NCBI RefSeq assembly: GCF_029868855.1
Contig: NZ_JARWOV010000194.1
Coordinates: 1 to 64,000, forward strand
DNA length: 64,000 nt
From: Nocardia carnea
GTDB taxonomy: Bacteria; Actinomycetota; Actinomycetes; Mycobacteriales; Mycobacteriaceae
Direction: 5' to 3'
The notes beneath the pieces are model-generated. The model was not told the DNA's origin. It made no database searches and saw nothing but the letters and a program-made list of their open reading frames with translations. Positions 26,000-34,988 of the stretch are shown piece by piece. Each line of letters starts with the position of its first letter. Position 1 is the stretch's first letter. A program made the position numbers and the translations under genes.

Positions 26000-26881
26000 T
26001 CAGTACGAACGCCAACCGGCCGCGGTAGGTGCAGCGGTGAACGCCGCGACGTGGTCGGTGACCCACGCGGCATACGTACGCGGCGGCCGGCCGAGCACCT
26101 GCCGGATATCGTCGGTGAGCACCGCGTTCCCACCGGCCCGGGCGAATGCCTGGCCGGCCAGGGCACCGTCCGCGAAATCCGGGGTGGCGCCGGCGGCGAG
26201 CATATGTGCGCGGGCAACGGCCTCGTCGATATCGGCGACTTCGACAGGGCGCCCCAGCGCGGCAGCTACAACGGCGGCCTGATCACGGGTGGTGAGCAGT
26301 TCGGGACCGGTGAGGGTGTACACGCACCCCGCGTGCACCGGGGAAAGCAGCGCCTCGACCGCGACCGCCGAGACGTCACGCGGATCGACCACTCCCTGCG
26401 CGCCGGATCCCGTGAGGTTGGAGATGGATTGTCCCGCGTGGAGAGCCGGGGCCCAGCTCAGGGTGTTCGAGGCGAACGAGCTGGGACGCAGGATGGTCCA
26501 GTCGGTGCCGCCGGCGCGAACTGCCTGCTCACCCGGTAGATGCCAGGTGCCGACGCGGCCGAGCGCGGGATCGCCGGTGCCGATCGCGGAGAGTTTCACG
26601 ATGCGACGGGCTCCGGCGTCCGAGGCAGCCTTCACGAGGGCGGTATCGACGTCGGCCCCTTCCGGGCCGAGCACACTCAGAACGAAAACGGCGTCCACAC
26701 CGTCCATGGCGTCCGCGATGGCCTGGATATCGGAGTAGTCACCCCGGACGACTTCCACCCCGCCGTGAAAGTCCGCCGTTTCCGGGTTCCGGGTGACAGC
26801 ACGAACACCCTCGCCACGCGCGACCAGCATTCGGACGATTTCGCTGCCGATGGTGCCCGTGGCACCGGTGATCAGAATCAT
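26000..26881 (-). CDS. NmrA-like NAD(P)-binding atypical SDR
   Basis: 293 residues from ATG 26881. The N-terminal MILITGATGTIGSEIVRML carries TGATGTIG, the nucleotide motif of atypical SDR/NmrA proteins; VFVLSVLG and IVKLSAIGTG follow in the positions where classical SDRs have their catalytic Ser. There is no clear YxxxK, so it may be a quinone oxidoreductase of the QOR2 type or a redox sensor. It is divergent from an AraC regulator 86 bp away, its likely controller. Confidence 0.8.
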   Translation of the reverse strand: MILITGATGTIGSEIVRMLVARGEGVRAVTRNPETADFHGGVEVVRGDYSDIQAIADAMDGVDAVFVLSVLGPEGADVDTALVKAASDAGARRIVKLSAIGTGDPALGRVGTWHLPGEQAVRAGGTDWTILRPSSFASNTLSWAPALHAGQSISNLTGSGAQGVVDPRDVSAVAVEALLSPVHAGCVYTLTGPELLTTRDQAAVVAAALGRPVEVADIDEAVARAHMLAAGATPDFADGALAGQAFARAGGNAVLTDDIRQVLGRPPRTYAAWVTDHVAAFTAAPTAAGWRSY

Positions 26882-26954
26882 GAGTCCATACCGTGCCGCC
26901 GGAACCGACCGAGCGATAGGAAATTCCGGCACACCTGAATCGCCGGGAGCTGCA

Positions 26955-26970
26955 TACAGTCGAGCAGGTG
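26955..26970 (+). promoter_or_regulatory. -10-like TACAGT next to the GTG of the AraC gene (probable leaderless start)
   Basis: TACAGT at 26955-26960 ends 7 bases before GTG 26968, so transcription would begin at or next to the start codon, and no ribosome-binding site is present. The layout parallels the ArsR gene (TATAGT seven to twelve bases before its GTG). Confidence 0.45.
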
Positions 26971-27789
26971 AACACCCTGGAGACGGTCTGGCCGTCCGTG
27001 AACACCGATCTGTCAGCGACGGTGGTACCCGCGCCGGACTCTTTGCGGCCATGGATCACCGAGCTCGGACGGATCCCGGCAGTGCGTGAGCTGTCCGGAC
27101 CGTTCGCCCATCTCCCCCAGGCCACGACCATGATCGTGCTACGCACCGAGGATCACGGTCCACGGGACGCCCTGGTCCTCGGTCCCAGAACCAAAGCCTC
27201 GTATGCCGAGGCGGACAAACCCCTGGGCTGCCTGCGGCTGCGGCTCGCGGCCGGCGCCACCCCCATCTTGCTCGGCGTCCGGGCCGTCGATCTCACCGAC
27301 CGGGTGGTCCGGCTCGCCGAGCTCCCCGGCCCGGCCGCCGAGATGGCCGCCGAACTGACCGAACTGCGTCCCGACGAGCTGTTCCCTTACTTGGAGCAGC
27401 GATTACCGCACGTCGTTCGCGAAAACCCGACGCAACGGTCACACCGCGGACTGCTCCACCGGGCAGTCGACACCGTATCGGCGCAGGTCGCGGATCGAAC
27501 AGTTCCCGTGCTCGCGAATTCACTCGCCGTCAGCGAACGCCAGCTCCGCAACCTGTTCATCGCCGGAATCGGCGTCTCTCCCAAGCACTATGCGCGGATT
27601 GAACGGGTCCGCCGGGTGCTCACCCGGGCCGGCAGCTCACCGTGGTCGCAGCTCGCCGTGCACACCGGTTACTACGACCATTCGCATATGACCGCCGAAT
27701 TCCGGTCCCTGATGGGCGTCTCCCCTGGTTCGTTCCTCAGCGGTGCCCGCCCACCGGCGGACCCCTGCCGGCCACTCACACCGTTCTGA
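26968..27789 (+). CDS. AraC-family transcriptional regulator
   Basis: 273 residues from GTG 26968. The N-terminal 150 residues resemble the sensing domain of DUF6597-type AraC proteins (no cupin motif). The C-terminal double helix-turn-helix includes NSLAVSERQLRNLFIAGIGV and HTGYYDHSHMTAEFRSLMGV, the latter with the usual YxDxSHMxxEF pattern. It is divergent from the NmrA-like gene, which it probably controls. The transcript appears leaderless. Confidence 0.82.
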   Translation: MNTLETVWPSVNTDLSATVVPAPDSLRPWITELGRIPAVRELSGPFAHLPQATTMIVLRTEDHGPRDALVLGPRTKASYAEADKPLGCLRLRLAAGATPILLGVRAVDLTDRVVRLAELPGPAAEMAAELTELRPDELFPYLEQRLPHVVRENPTQRSHRGLLHRAVDTVSAQVADRTVPVLANSLAVSERQLRNLFIAGIGVSPKHYARIERVRRVLTRAGSSPWSQLAVHTGYYDHSHMTAEFRSLMGVSPGSFLSGARPPADPCRPLTPF

Positions 27790-27806
27790 CCACCCTGACC
27801 TGCGGG

Positions 27807-27819
27807 GCGAAATATTCGC
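27807..27819. repeat. Short inverted repeat GCGAA-ATA-TTCGC
   Basis: A 5-bp-arm palindrome with a 3-bp spacer, about 18 bases after the AraC stop and 90 bases before the 53-residue gene. It could be a weak terminator stem or a regulator site; nothing else supports either. Confidence 0.3.
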
Positions 27820-27910
27820 GGGCGCAATTGCTGTCCACGCGCGATCATTCGTGCCGTGAACGAGTACCGGACGACCGACCGACCGCGCCCACCCACCGAC
27901 CGGAGCAACA

Positions 27911-28072
27911 ATGCCTGCCCCTGATAAACCCGAACGCCCCGACCTCACCGGCTGGCGCCGGCGCCAGCAACTCCGCCGATCCGGTGCCGCACAACCCATC
28001 CCCTCGGGCAAGAGCTACCGGCGCAAGCCCAAACACGCGCGAGACCGGGGAATCCGCGACGCGCACCGCTGA
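27911..28072 (+). CDS. Small basic protein of unknown function (53 residues)
   Basis: ATG 27911 follows GGAG at a suitable distance and opens a 53-codon frame ending in TGA. The product is very basic: it begins MPAPDKPERPDLTGWRRRQQ and continues with many Arg and Lys, including GKSYRRKPKHARDRG, and has a single Trp. It has no hydrophobic segment and resembles a nucleic-acid-binding small protein. I do not recognise a named family. The gene stands alone between an AraC gene and phoD. Confidence 0.55.
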   Translation: MPAPDKPERPDLTGWRRRQQLRRSGAAQPIPSGKSYRRKPKHARDRGIRDAHR

Positions 28073-28278
28073 TTGCGTGGTTTTCGCCGGCCGCATCCAC
28101 GCCGATACACCCCGGCCCCGACGCCACCCGGCTGCTCGCCTGCGTTCGCGACTGCCACTGTTCGTGACTGCGCGGATCGGCTGCCCGGCCGCGGTTCGGC
28201 CCGTGGATCCGCCACGACCTGGACCGGGCCACCCGACCCGCTCCGATTTGCCGATTCGCGCGCCGTCCGCTGTGATCG

Positions 28279-29934
28279 GTGCACGTGAGCGGAAACAGGA
28301 TCGTTTCGACGGCCACCGGCCGGGGCGCGCTGGGTCGCCGGGCATTGCTGCAGGCCGGAGCAGGGGCCGTCGCGGCCGCGGGCGTGCTGGCCGCGCCCGC
28401 GGCCCGGGCGGCTGTACCGGTCTTCGGTCACGGCGTCGCCTCGGGCGATCCGCTGCCCGACGGGGTGATCCTGTGGACCCGGGTGACCGTCGGTCCGGAT
28501 GCGGCGCCCGGATCCGGTGCCGGTGACCCGGCCACCGTGCGCTGGGAGGTGGCCGCGGACGAGGCGTTCACCGAGATCGTGGCCTCGGGAAGCACGAACG
28601 CCACCGCGGAGAGCGACCACACGGTGAAGGTCGATGTGCGAAGTCTCGCGCCCGCGCGGGACTACTGGTATCGGTTCACGGCCCTCGGCGAGACTTCGGT
28701 GGTAGGCCGCACACGCACCGCGCCCGCCCCCGCGGCGGATCCCACGCGACTGCGCTTCGGCGTGGTCTCGTGCTCCAACTGGGAAGCCGGTTACTTCGCC
28801 GCCTACCGCCACCTGAGCAGCCGCGACGATCTCGACGCCGTGATCCACCTCGGCGACTACCTCTACGAGTACGCGGCGGAGTCGTACGGTGGCCGTGCCG
28901 GGCCCATCCGGCGACACGACCCGGTGCACGAGATCGTCACACTCGCCGATTACCGGGTCCGGCACGGTCAGTACAAAACCGATCCCGACCTCATGACATT
29001 GCACGCCCGCCTGCCGTTCATATGCACCTGGGACGACCACGAATCGGCGAATAATTCCTGGTCCGGTGGCGCGGAGAATCACGATCCGGGTACCGAGGGC
29101 GATTGGCCGGCCCGCCGGGCCGCCTCGGTGCGCGCGTATCTGGAATGGATGCCGGTACGCGCCGAGGGCACGGCCGCGGCACCTCGGATCTACCGCCGAT
29201 TGCGGTTCGGCACTCTCGCCGAACTGTCCATGCTGGATCTGCGTAGCTATCGTGATGCCGCGCCCCGGCTCGGCTCCCGCGACAGCGACGACCCGGACCG
29301 CAGTATCGCCGGTGCGGCGCAGATGGATTGGCTCACGGCGGGGCTGACGTCGGGGTCGGCGCGCTGGCAGTTGGTGGGTAACTCGGTGATGATCTCGCCG
29401 CTGGCATTCCCGCCCATGGATCCGGCGACGACGGCCGCGGTGACCGAGATTCTGGGAATCCCGCGGGAGGGCCTGGCACCCAACACCGACCAGTGGGACG
29501 GTTACACGGCCGACCGGCGACGGCTGCTGACGGCCCTCACCGACCGCGGCTCGACGAATATCGTCTACCTCACCGGCGATATCCACAGTTCGTGGGCGGC
29601 GGATGTCCCACTGGACGCGGCGGCCTATCCGCATGGGCCCACCGCGGGAGCGGAGTTCGTGGTTCCCTCGGTGACCTCGCTCGGGATCGGCGATCTGCTA
29701 CCCGGCCCGCCGCGTACCGGGACGGTCGCGCTGGAGAACTCAGTCCGGACACTCAACCCGCATATCCGCTACACCGAACTCGATTCGCACGGTTACGGCG
29801 TGGTCGATATCGCCGTAGGGCAGGTGCGCATGGAGTGGTTCTACACGGCGGATGTCACCGACCCGGGCACCGGTGTCGTCCTCGGTGCATCCTGGGTTCT
29901 CCCCCATGGTGGCCGGCTCCGGCCAGGAACCTGA
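28279..29934 (+). CDS. phoD: PhoD-family alkaline phosphatase/phosphodiesterase, Tat-exported
   Basis: 551 residues from GTG 28279 (GTG 28285 is also possible). The N-terminus has a twin-arginine signal, GRRALLQAGAGAVAAAG, then the PhoD N-terminal domain (FGHGVASGDPLPDGVILWTR). Metal-site motifs of the phosphatase domain include FGVVSCSNWE, IHLGDYLYEY, CTWDDHE and YLTGDIHSSW. It is expected to bind Fe/Ca ions and release phosphate from phosphomono- and diesters, such as teichoic acids or phospholipids, outside the membrane. No PhoP box was sought systematically. Confidence 0.92.
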   Translation: MHVSGNRIVSTATGRGALGRRALLQAGAGAVAAAGVLAAPAARAAVPVFGHGVASGDPLPDGVILWTRVTVGPDAAPGSGAGDPATVRWEVAADEAFTEIVASGSTNATAESDHTVKVDVRSLAPARDYWYRFTALGETSVVGRTRTAPAPAADPTRLRFGVVSCSNWEAGYFAAYRHLSSRDDLDAVIHLGDYLYEYAAESYGGRAGPIRRHDPVHEIVTLADYRVRHGQYKTDPDLMTLHARLPFICTWDDHESANNSWSGGAENHDPGTEGDWPARRAASVRAYLEWMPVRAEGTAAAPRIYRRLRFGTLAELSMLDLRSYRDAAPRLGSRDSDDPDRSIAGAAQMDWLTAGLTSGSARWQLVGNSVMISPLAFPPMDPATTAAVTEILGIPREGLAPNTDQWDGYTADRRRLLTALTDRGSTNIVYLTGDIHSSWAADVPLDAAAYPHGPTAGAEFVVPSVTSLGIGDLLPGPPRTGTVALENSVRTLNPHIRYTELDSHGYGVVDIAVGQVRMEWFYTADVTDPGTGVVLGASWVLPHGGRLRPGT

Positions 29935-30084
29935 GGCCAGGTCCCCGACCGACCACAGCAGCGCCGCGCGCCCACCGGAGCCGGCGCTGATCGGAGTGCC
30001 CGAGCCGAACGCCGCATGGCCCCGGCTGCTGCCACCCTCTCGCGCCGGCGGTCGGCACGGAAACACGCGGGTCGACCGCCGGAC

Positions 30085-30114
30085 TTGATATGCAAGTAAA
30101 CACTTGCCTATAGT
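30085..30114 (+). promoter_or_regulatory. Promoter of the ArsR/VOC operon with operator in the spacer
   Basis: A -35-like TTGATA (30085-30090) and -10-like TATAGT (30109-30114) are 18 bp apart, and the -10 ends 6 bases before GTG 30121, predicting a leaderless transcript. The perfect inverted repeat GCAAGT-AAAC-ACTTGC (30092-30107) fills the spacer, where a bound ArsR repressor would exclude RNA polymerase. Confidence 0.7.
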
Positions 30115-30120
30115 CGAGGT

Positions 30121-30402
30121 GTGCACGCCGATCACGGACCGATCTTCAAAGCCCTCGCCGATCCGACCCGGCGGGCAATTCTCGACGAACTGGCCGACCA
30201 CGACGGGCAGACCTTGTTCGAGCTGTGCGGACGGCTCACCATGAAACACGGCCTGTCCTCCACGCGGCAGGCGATCTCCCAGCATCTCGACCTGCTGGCC
30301 GCCGCGGGACTGATCCGCACACATCGCGACGGGCGGCACAAATTCCATCATCTCGAGCGCAGCCCACTGCGCCATCTCACCGACCGCTGGCTGGAGGAAT
30401 AA
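30121..30402 (+). CDS. ArsR-family winged-helix repressor
   Basis: 93 residues from GTG 30121. The sequence IFKALADPTRRAILDELAD is the ArsR/SmtB hallmark, and the recognition helix region is SSTRQAISQHLDLLAAAGLI. No Cys-based metal motif (ELCVCDL) is present, so it probably senses something other than heavy metals, as in the ArsR proteins paired with START or VOC proteins. The stop TAA overlaps the ATG of the VOC gene. Confidence 0.88.
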   Translation: MHADHGPIFKALADPTRRAILDELADHDGQTLFELCGRLTMKHGLSSTRQAISQHLDLLAAAGLIRTHRDGRHKFHHLERSPLRHLTDRWLEE

Positions 30403-30797
30403 TGTTGCGAATCAACGTCACGAGCGTCTACGTCGACGATCAGAACAAAGCTTTGCGTTTCTACACCGAGGTACTCGGATTCCAGAAGAAAACCGATATC
30501 CCGCTCGGTGATGCCTCCTGGCTGACCGTGGTGTCGCCGCTGGATCCCGACGGCGTCGAACTACTGCTCGAACCCACCGGCCATCCCGCGGCCAAGGTGT
30601 ACAAGCAGGCCCTGGTCGAGGACGGGATACCTTTCACCTCGTTCGCCGTCACCGACCTGCAGTCGGAATACGACCGGTTGCGCGCACTCGGGGTGAAATT
30701 CACCCAGGAACCGGTCGATTACGGAACGGTGATCACCGCCGTATTCGACGACACCTGCGGCAACCTCATTCAGATCGCGGAGGAGAAGTCCGCCTAG
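30402..30797 (+). CDS. VOC-superfamily (glyoxalase/bleomycin-resistance fold) protein
   Basis: 131 residues from ATG 30402, preceded by GGAGG inside the ArsR gene. Both beta-alpha-beta-beta-beta modules are visible: VTSVYVDDQNKALRFYTEVL at the start and GNLIQIAEE at the end. Family metal positions are incompletely filled in the first strand, so ligand binding rather than catalysis is possible. The ArsR-VOC pair is a recurrent actinobacterial cassette, and the VOC protein may be a sequestration or detoxification partner for the compound that ArsR senses. Confidence 0.85.
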   Translation: MLRINVTSVYVDDQNKALRFYTEVLGFQKKTDIPLGDASWLTVVSPLDPDGVELLLEPTGHPAAKVYKQALVEDGIPFTSFAVTDLQSEYDRLRALGVKFTQEPVDYGTVITAVFDDTCGNLIQIAEEKSA

Positions 30798-30891
30798 ACC
30801 GGCTCGCACCCGCGCGGCCCAGGGCACAACAGTTCGGATCACTCCCGTGTAAATCATTCCGCCCGCACACGCCTGTTGTTTCAATTCGGCT

Positions 30892-31980
30892 ATGCCCCAG
30901 CCTCGTTCTCTGGCCGCGCGTTTTCGGCACCGATCGGTCGCGATGATCCTTGCCGTCGCCGCGGCCGGTCTCACCCTGTCCGGATGCGCAGCCGGCGACA
31001 AGCCCGGTGGTGCTCCGGCCGACACACCGTTGCCCACCGAGGTCCCACCCGGCACCACCCTGGTGGTCGCCGACCAGCAGGAGCGATTCCAGACCGCGCT
31101 ACGGGCATCCGGGGAGCTCGAAAAACTGCCCTTCAAGGTGGAATTCGCCAATTTCATCGGCGGCCCGGAAATCCTGGAGGCATTCCGTGCGGGCGCCGCC
31201 GACGTCGCGCCGGTGGGCGATGTGCCGCCGATCCACGCCCTGGCCGCCGGCCAGGATGTACCGATCATCGCGGCCTACCAGACCGATCCGCTCGGGATCA
31301 AACTCGCGGTCGCACCCGGGGTCACCGCCACGACGCTGACCGACCTGCGCGGGAAGAAGATCGCCTACGCCGAAGGGACCGCACAGCAGGCGGCGGTTCT
31401 GCGGGCACTGAACCGCGCCGGTCTCACCACCTCCGATGTCGAACTCGTCCGGTTGCAGCTGGCCGATTTCAACGACGCCGTGCGCACCGGACAGGTCGAT
31501 ATCGCCCCGCTGAACGAACCCCGGCTCACCCGTTTCCTGCGAACCCCGGGTGCGACGGTGATCCCGGACGCGGAGACCCACGACATCTACTACGGCCTGG
31601 GCTACCTCTACGCCCGGCGCGAGGCCACGCAGGATCCGGCGAAGTCCGCCGCACTGCGCGCACTGACCGCGGCGTTCGTCCGGGCATTCCACTGGACCAA
31701 CACCCATCGCGACGAATGGGCCCGGATCTATTACATCGAAAACCAGAAGCTCAGCGCCGAGGACGCCGGCCGCATCGTCGATTCGCTCGGGGAATTCACC
31801 TTCCCGCATCTGGACCAGCAGCTGATCGAACGGCAGCAGGACACGATCGATGTGATCGACGCAGCCGGCGAACTACCCCGCAAGGTCGAGGCCGCAGACG
31901 GATTCGATCTGCGTTTCGACGAGGTGATCAGCCAGACCGTCCCCGCGGTCGGCGCCCGATTCGAACAGGAGAAACGGTAG
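30892..31980 (+). CDS. SsuA-like ABC transporter substrate-binding lipoprotein
   Basis: 362 residues from ATG 30892. After a Sec signal, the lipobox is LTLSGC (Cys about 36). The mature protein is an NMT1/SsuA-type domain: GTTLVVADQQERFQTALRAS, then GAADVAPVGDVPPIHA, then LTDLRGKKIAYAEGTAQQ. These are the substrate-pocket segments of sulfonate, taurine or nitrate binding proteins. Its stop overlaps the permease start by one base. Sulfonate uptake is favoured by the convergent LLM monooxygenase operon. Confidence 0.88.
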   Translation: MPQPRSLAARFRHRSVAMILAVAAAGLTLSGCAAGDKPGGAPADTPLPTEVPPGTTLVVADQQERFQTALRASGELEKLPFKVEFANFIGGPEILEAFRAGAADVAPVGDVPPIHALAAGQDVPIIAAYQTDPLGIKLAVAPGVTATTLTDLRGKKIAYAEGTAQQAAVLRALNRAGLTTSDVELVRLQLADFNDAVRTGQVDIAPLNEPRLTRFLRTPGATVIPDAETHDIYYGLGYLYARREATQDPAKSAALRALTAAFVRAFHWTNTHRDEWARIYYIENQKLSAEDAGRIVDSLGEFTFPHLDQQLIERQQDTIDVIDAAGELPRKVEAADGFDLRFDEVISQTVPAVGARFEQEKR

Positions 31981-32840
31981 TGGCCACTCTCGATATCTCC
32001 GCGGAGGCACGGGTGGCGGACCGGCCCGCCGCCACCGCCTCGCGTCCGGCCCGGCGCTCCGGCCGGGCCAGGCTCGGCCCGGGCCGGCCGATCCCGTTCG
32101 GATTCGCGCTCGGTCCGGCGCTGCTGGTCATCGCCTGGGTTCTCGGTTCGGTATCCGGTGCTCTCGACCCGGAGATTCTGCCGGCGCCGTGGGAGGTGGC
32201 GCGGACGGCGGGCGAGCTGATCGCCGAGGGTACTCTGCAGTCCAACCTGCTCACCTCACTGCAGCGCGCGGCACTCGGTCTCGCGCTGGGGGTATCGATC
32301 GGGCTGGTCCTCGCGCTGATCGCGGGTCTGAGCCGCCTGGGTGAGGCCGTGGTCGACGGCCCGGTACAGATCAAACGTTCCATTCCGACGCTCGCGTTGA
32401 TCCCGTTGTTCATCGTCTGGTTCGGAATCGGCGAGGAGATGAAACTCATCGTGATCACCGCCAGTGTGCTGGTCCCCGTCTATATCAATACTCATGCCCA
32501 GCTCCGCGGCGTCGACGCCCGCTATGTGGAACTGGCGCAGACCGTGGGACTTTCGCGCTGGGGATTCGTTCGCCGAGTCGCGCTGCCCGGTTCGCTACCG
32601 GGTTTCTTCACCGGCCTGCGGCTGGCGGTGACCATATCCTGGCTGGCCCTCGTGGTGGTCGAACAGGTCAACGCGACCAGCGGTATCGGCTATCTGATGA
32701 CGCAGGCACGCACCTACGGCCAGATCGACGTGATCGTGGTCGGGCTCGTGATCTACGGACTGCTCGGCCTGTTCGGAGATCTCGCCGTCCGGGCTCTGGA
32801 GAGGAAGGCGCTGGCATGGCGGCAGACACTGGCGGATTGA
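31980..32840 (+). CDS. SsuC-like ABC transporter permease
   Basis: 286 residues from GTG 31980, which overlaps the upstream TAG. About six membrane helices follow an Arg-rich N-terminal tail (residues 1-45). The EAA loop reads VELAQTVGLSRWGFVRRVALP, with SIPTLALIPLFIVWFGIGEE typical of the SsuC/TauC/NrtB group. The last 25 bases overlap the ATPase gene. Confidence 0.9.
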   Translation: MATLDISAEARVADRPAATASRPARRSGRARLGPGRPIPFGFALGPALLVIAWVLGSVSGALDPEILPAPWEVARTAGELIAEGTLQSNLLTSLQRAALGLALGVSIGLVLALIAGLSRLGEAVVDGPVQIKRSIPTLALIPLFIVWFGIGEEMKLIVITASVLVPVYINTHAQLRGVDARYVELAQTVGLSRWGFVRRVALPGSLPGFFTGLRLAVTISWLALVVVEQVNATSGIGYLMTQARTYGQIDVIVVGLVIYGLLGLFGDLAVRALERKALAWRQTLAD

Positions 32841-33562
32841 CCGTCCGGGTCCGCGACCTCACGCGCGGTTTCGGCGAGCGGATCGTCTTGAACGGAGTGG
32901 ATCTCGATATCGCCCGCGGGGAGTTCGTGGCGCTGCTGGGTCGCAGCGGGTCCGGGAAGAGCACCCTGTTACGCGCGCTGGGCGAACTCGACCAGGATGT
33001 GGCGGGCGGCGGCGAACTGTCGGTACCCCGGGAACGCTCGGTGGTGTTCCAGGATTCGCGGCTGCTGCCGTGGCTCGCGGTGCTCGACAATGTCATCCTC
33101 GGTCTCACCGGTCCGGGCGCCGCGCGCCGCGGTCGCGACGCCCTCGCGGAGGTCGGTCTCGCCGGTCGCGAAAAGGCTTGGCCCCGGGAACTTTCCGGCG
33201 GCGAGCAGCAGCGGGTGGCGCTGGCGCGCTCGCTGGTGCGCGAGCCGGCGCTACTGCTGGCCGACGAACCGTTCGGCGCCCTGGACGCACTCACCCGGAT
33301 CCGGATGCACCGGCTGCTACAGAACCTGTGCGCCCGGCACCGGCCGGCGGTCCTGCTCGTCACCCACGATGTCGACGAGGCCGTCCTGCTCGCCGACCGG
33401 GTGCTCGTGCTCGACGAAGGCCGGATCGCCGTCGATGTATCCGTCGACGCGCCCCGGCCGCGCACCCACGCCGACCCCGCCTTCGCCCACCACCGCGAAC
33501 GCTTGCTGGCCGCGCTCGGCGTATCCGACGACCCGACCGAGGTCGATATCCCGGTCCCCTGA
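32816..33562 (+). CDS. SsuB-like ABC transporter ATP-binding protein
   Basis: 248 residues. Walker A GRSGSGKST (about 42-50), Q-loop VVFQDSRLLPWL, signature LSGGEQQRVALARSL (about 126-140), Walker B LLADEPFGALDA and switch His in LVTHDVDEA are all present. The QDSRLLPW phrase is characteristic of the sulfonate/nitrate/taurine subfamily. It overlaps the permease by 25 bases, completing an A-C-B operon. Confidence 0.92.
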   Translation: MAADTGGLTVRVRDLTRGFGERIVLNGVDLDIARGEFVALLGRSGSGKSTLLRALGELDQDVAGGGELSVPRERSVVFQDSRLLPWLAVLDNVILGLTGPGAARRGRDALAEVGLAGREKAWPRELSGGEQQRVALARSLVREPALLLADEPFGALDALTRIRMHRLLQNLCARHRPAVLLVTHDVDEAVLLADRVLVLDEGRIAVDVSVDAPRPRTHADPAFAHHRERLLAALGVSDDPTEVDIPVP

Positions 33563-33854
33563 GTGCGCCGGCAGCGGACCTACCCGTCCCGGTGACAGCT
33601 CCCGGCTCGATCCTCGCCCGCACCCGGACATCGAGTTCGCGCCGGGCGGGCGCCCGCGGCAGTCTCAGCGGCCGGGCGCCGACAATTCCGCGGCCGTTTG
33701 CGCGAGCACCGCGGGCGCCGGCGCACTCCGCTGTGAGGTCGGACCGAACTCCGGGTGCACTGGAGGTGTCCGCCACCACGGCTCCGGAAGCTCACGCGGG
33801 ATCGGCAACTGTCGCCGTGCGCGCCGATGTGGCGATCCGCTACCCCTGGCCCGG

Positions 33855-34988
33855 TCACGCAGCGCGGGTACCCGCGAGTCCCCATTCCCGGGCGAGCAGA
33901 CGGTGTGAGGTCAACCGGTCCTCATGCCGGTGGGTGACGCTCGTGATCACCAGCTCGTCGGCGGCGGTCAGCCGCTGTAGTGCCGACAGTCGCGCGGCCA
34001 CGGCGGCCGGCGTTCCGACGAACTGGGTGTTCACCCGGTCGTCCACCAGCCGGCGCTGGTAATCGGTCAGTGGCGGCGCGGTATCGGGGTCCGGATATTC
34101 GGTCGCTCCCGCGCCGCTGCGGATACTGGCCACCCAGTGCCCGTAGGTGGACGCGAGATGACGGGCCCGCGCTTCCTCCTCCGCAACGACCACATCGGCC
34201 GAAACCACCAGATAGGGCTCCGGGAACTGCTCCGACGGCCGGAACGCCGCGCGATAGCCGGCCACGGTTTCCAGGATCGTCCCCGGTGACACGTGGTAGT
34301 TGGCGACGAACGGCAGCCCGAGGCGGCCTGCCAGCTGCGCACTCTCCCCACCGCTGCTGCCGAACAGCCACACCTGCACATCGGCTCCCTCCCCCGGTAC
34401 CGCCCGCAGGTGGATTCCGTCGGCGGTCGTGTACGTCCCGGCGAGCAGGGCACGGATCTCCGCGACCTGCTCGGCGTAGTCCGGCGGTTCGGCACCGGGC
34501 AGCCGGAGCGCCTCGAGCGAGGCCGCGAGCCGGCTCGTATCCCGGATCTGCGTGGGTGCGAACGCGGGCGGTACGACCACCCCGTCACGCACCACGGTCG
34601 GCCGTGGCAAGAGCGGGGGCGGCGGAGTTCCCGGGGCGCGCAGTTGCGGAAGGCGATGCGCCGAACGCCCCAGCCCGAGATCCAGCCGGCCCGGGTACAG
34701 CGCATCGACTGTGCCGAAGGCCTCCACCACCGACGCCGCGGTCCGATAACCCGCCTGGACAGCGGCGGAGCCGACCCGGATGGTGTCGGTGGCGGCGGCG
34801 ATGAGCGCGATCAATTCGATCGGCGCCGACGAAGCCACCGCTACGAAGTGATGTTCGGCGACCCAATACCGCCGGTATCCCCAGGCTTCGGCGTGCCGGG
34901 CGAGATCGATGGTGTTGCGAATCGCCTGCCGCGCATCCGACCCCGTGCTGATAGGAGAAAGATCCAGGACCGACAAGGGTGTGGTCAT
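33855..34988 (-). CDS. LLM-class flavin-dependent monooxygenase, MsnO8-like
   Basis: 377 residues. The luciferase-like TIM barrel starts LSVLDLSPISTGSDARQAIR and has WGYRRYWVAEHH, then LYPGRLDLGLGRS. These are hallmarks of the MsnO8 subgroup, which uses reduced FMN from a separate reductase. It is the last gene of the eight-gene minus-strand operon, overlapping the next LLM gene by 4 bases. The substrate is unknown; desulfurising or chelate-cleaving oxygenation is inferred from context. Confidence 0.88.
   Translation of the reverse strand: MTTPLSVLDLSPISTGSDARQAIRNTIDLARHAEAWGYRRYWVAEHHFVAVASSAPIELIALIAAATDTIRVGSAAVQAGYRTAASVVEAFGTVDALYPGRLDLGLGRSAHRLPQLRAPGTPPPPLLPRPTVVRDGVVVPPAFAPTQIRDTSRLAASLEALRLPGAEPPDYAEQVAEIRALLAGTYTTADGIHLRAVPGEGADVQVWLFGSSGGESAQLAGRLGLPFVANYHVSPGTILETVAGYRAAFRPSEQFPEPYLVVSADVVVAEEEARARHLASTYGHWVASIRSGAGATEYPDPDTAPPLTDYQRRLVDDRVNTQFVGTPAAVAARLSALQRLTAADELVITSVTHRHEDRLTSHRLLAREWGLAGTRAA

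Noticed and set aside
33563..33854. Hidden gene or terminator between the convergent SsuB-like and LLM genes
   Set aside because: Frames crossing the 292-bp gap are shadow-like, and I could not find a stem with better than short GC-only pairing.
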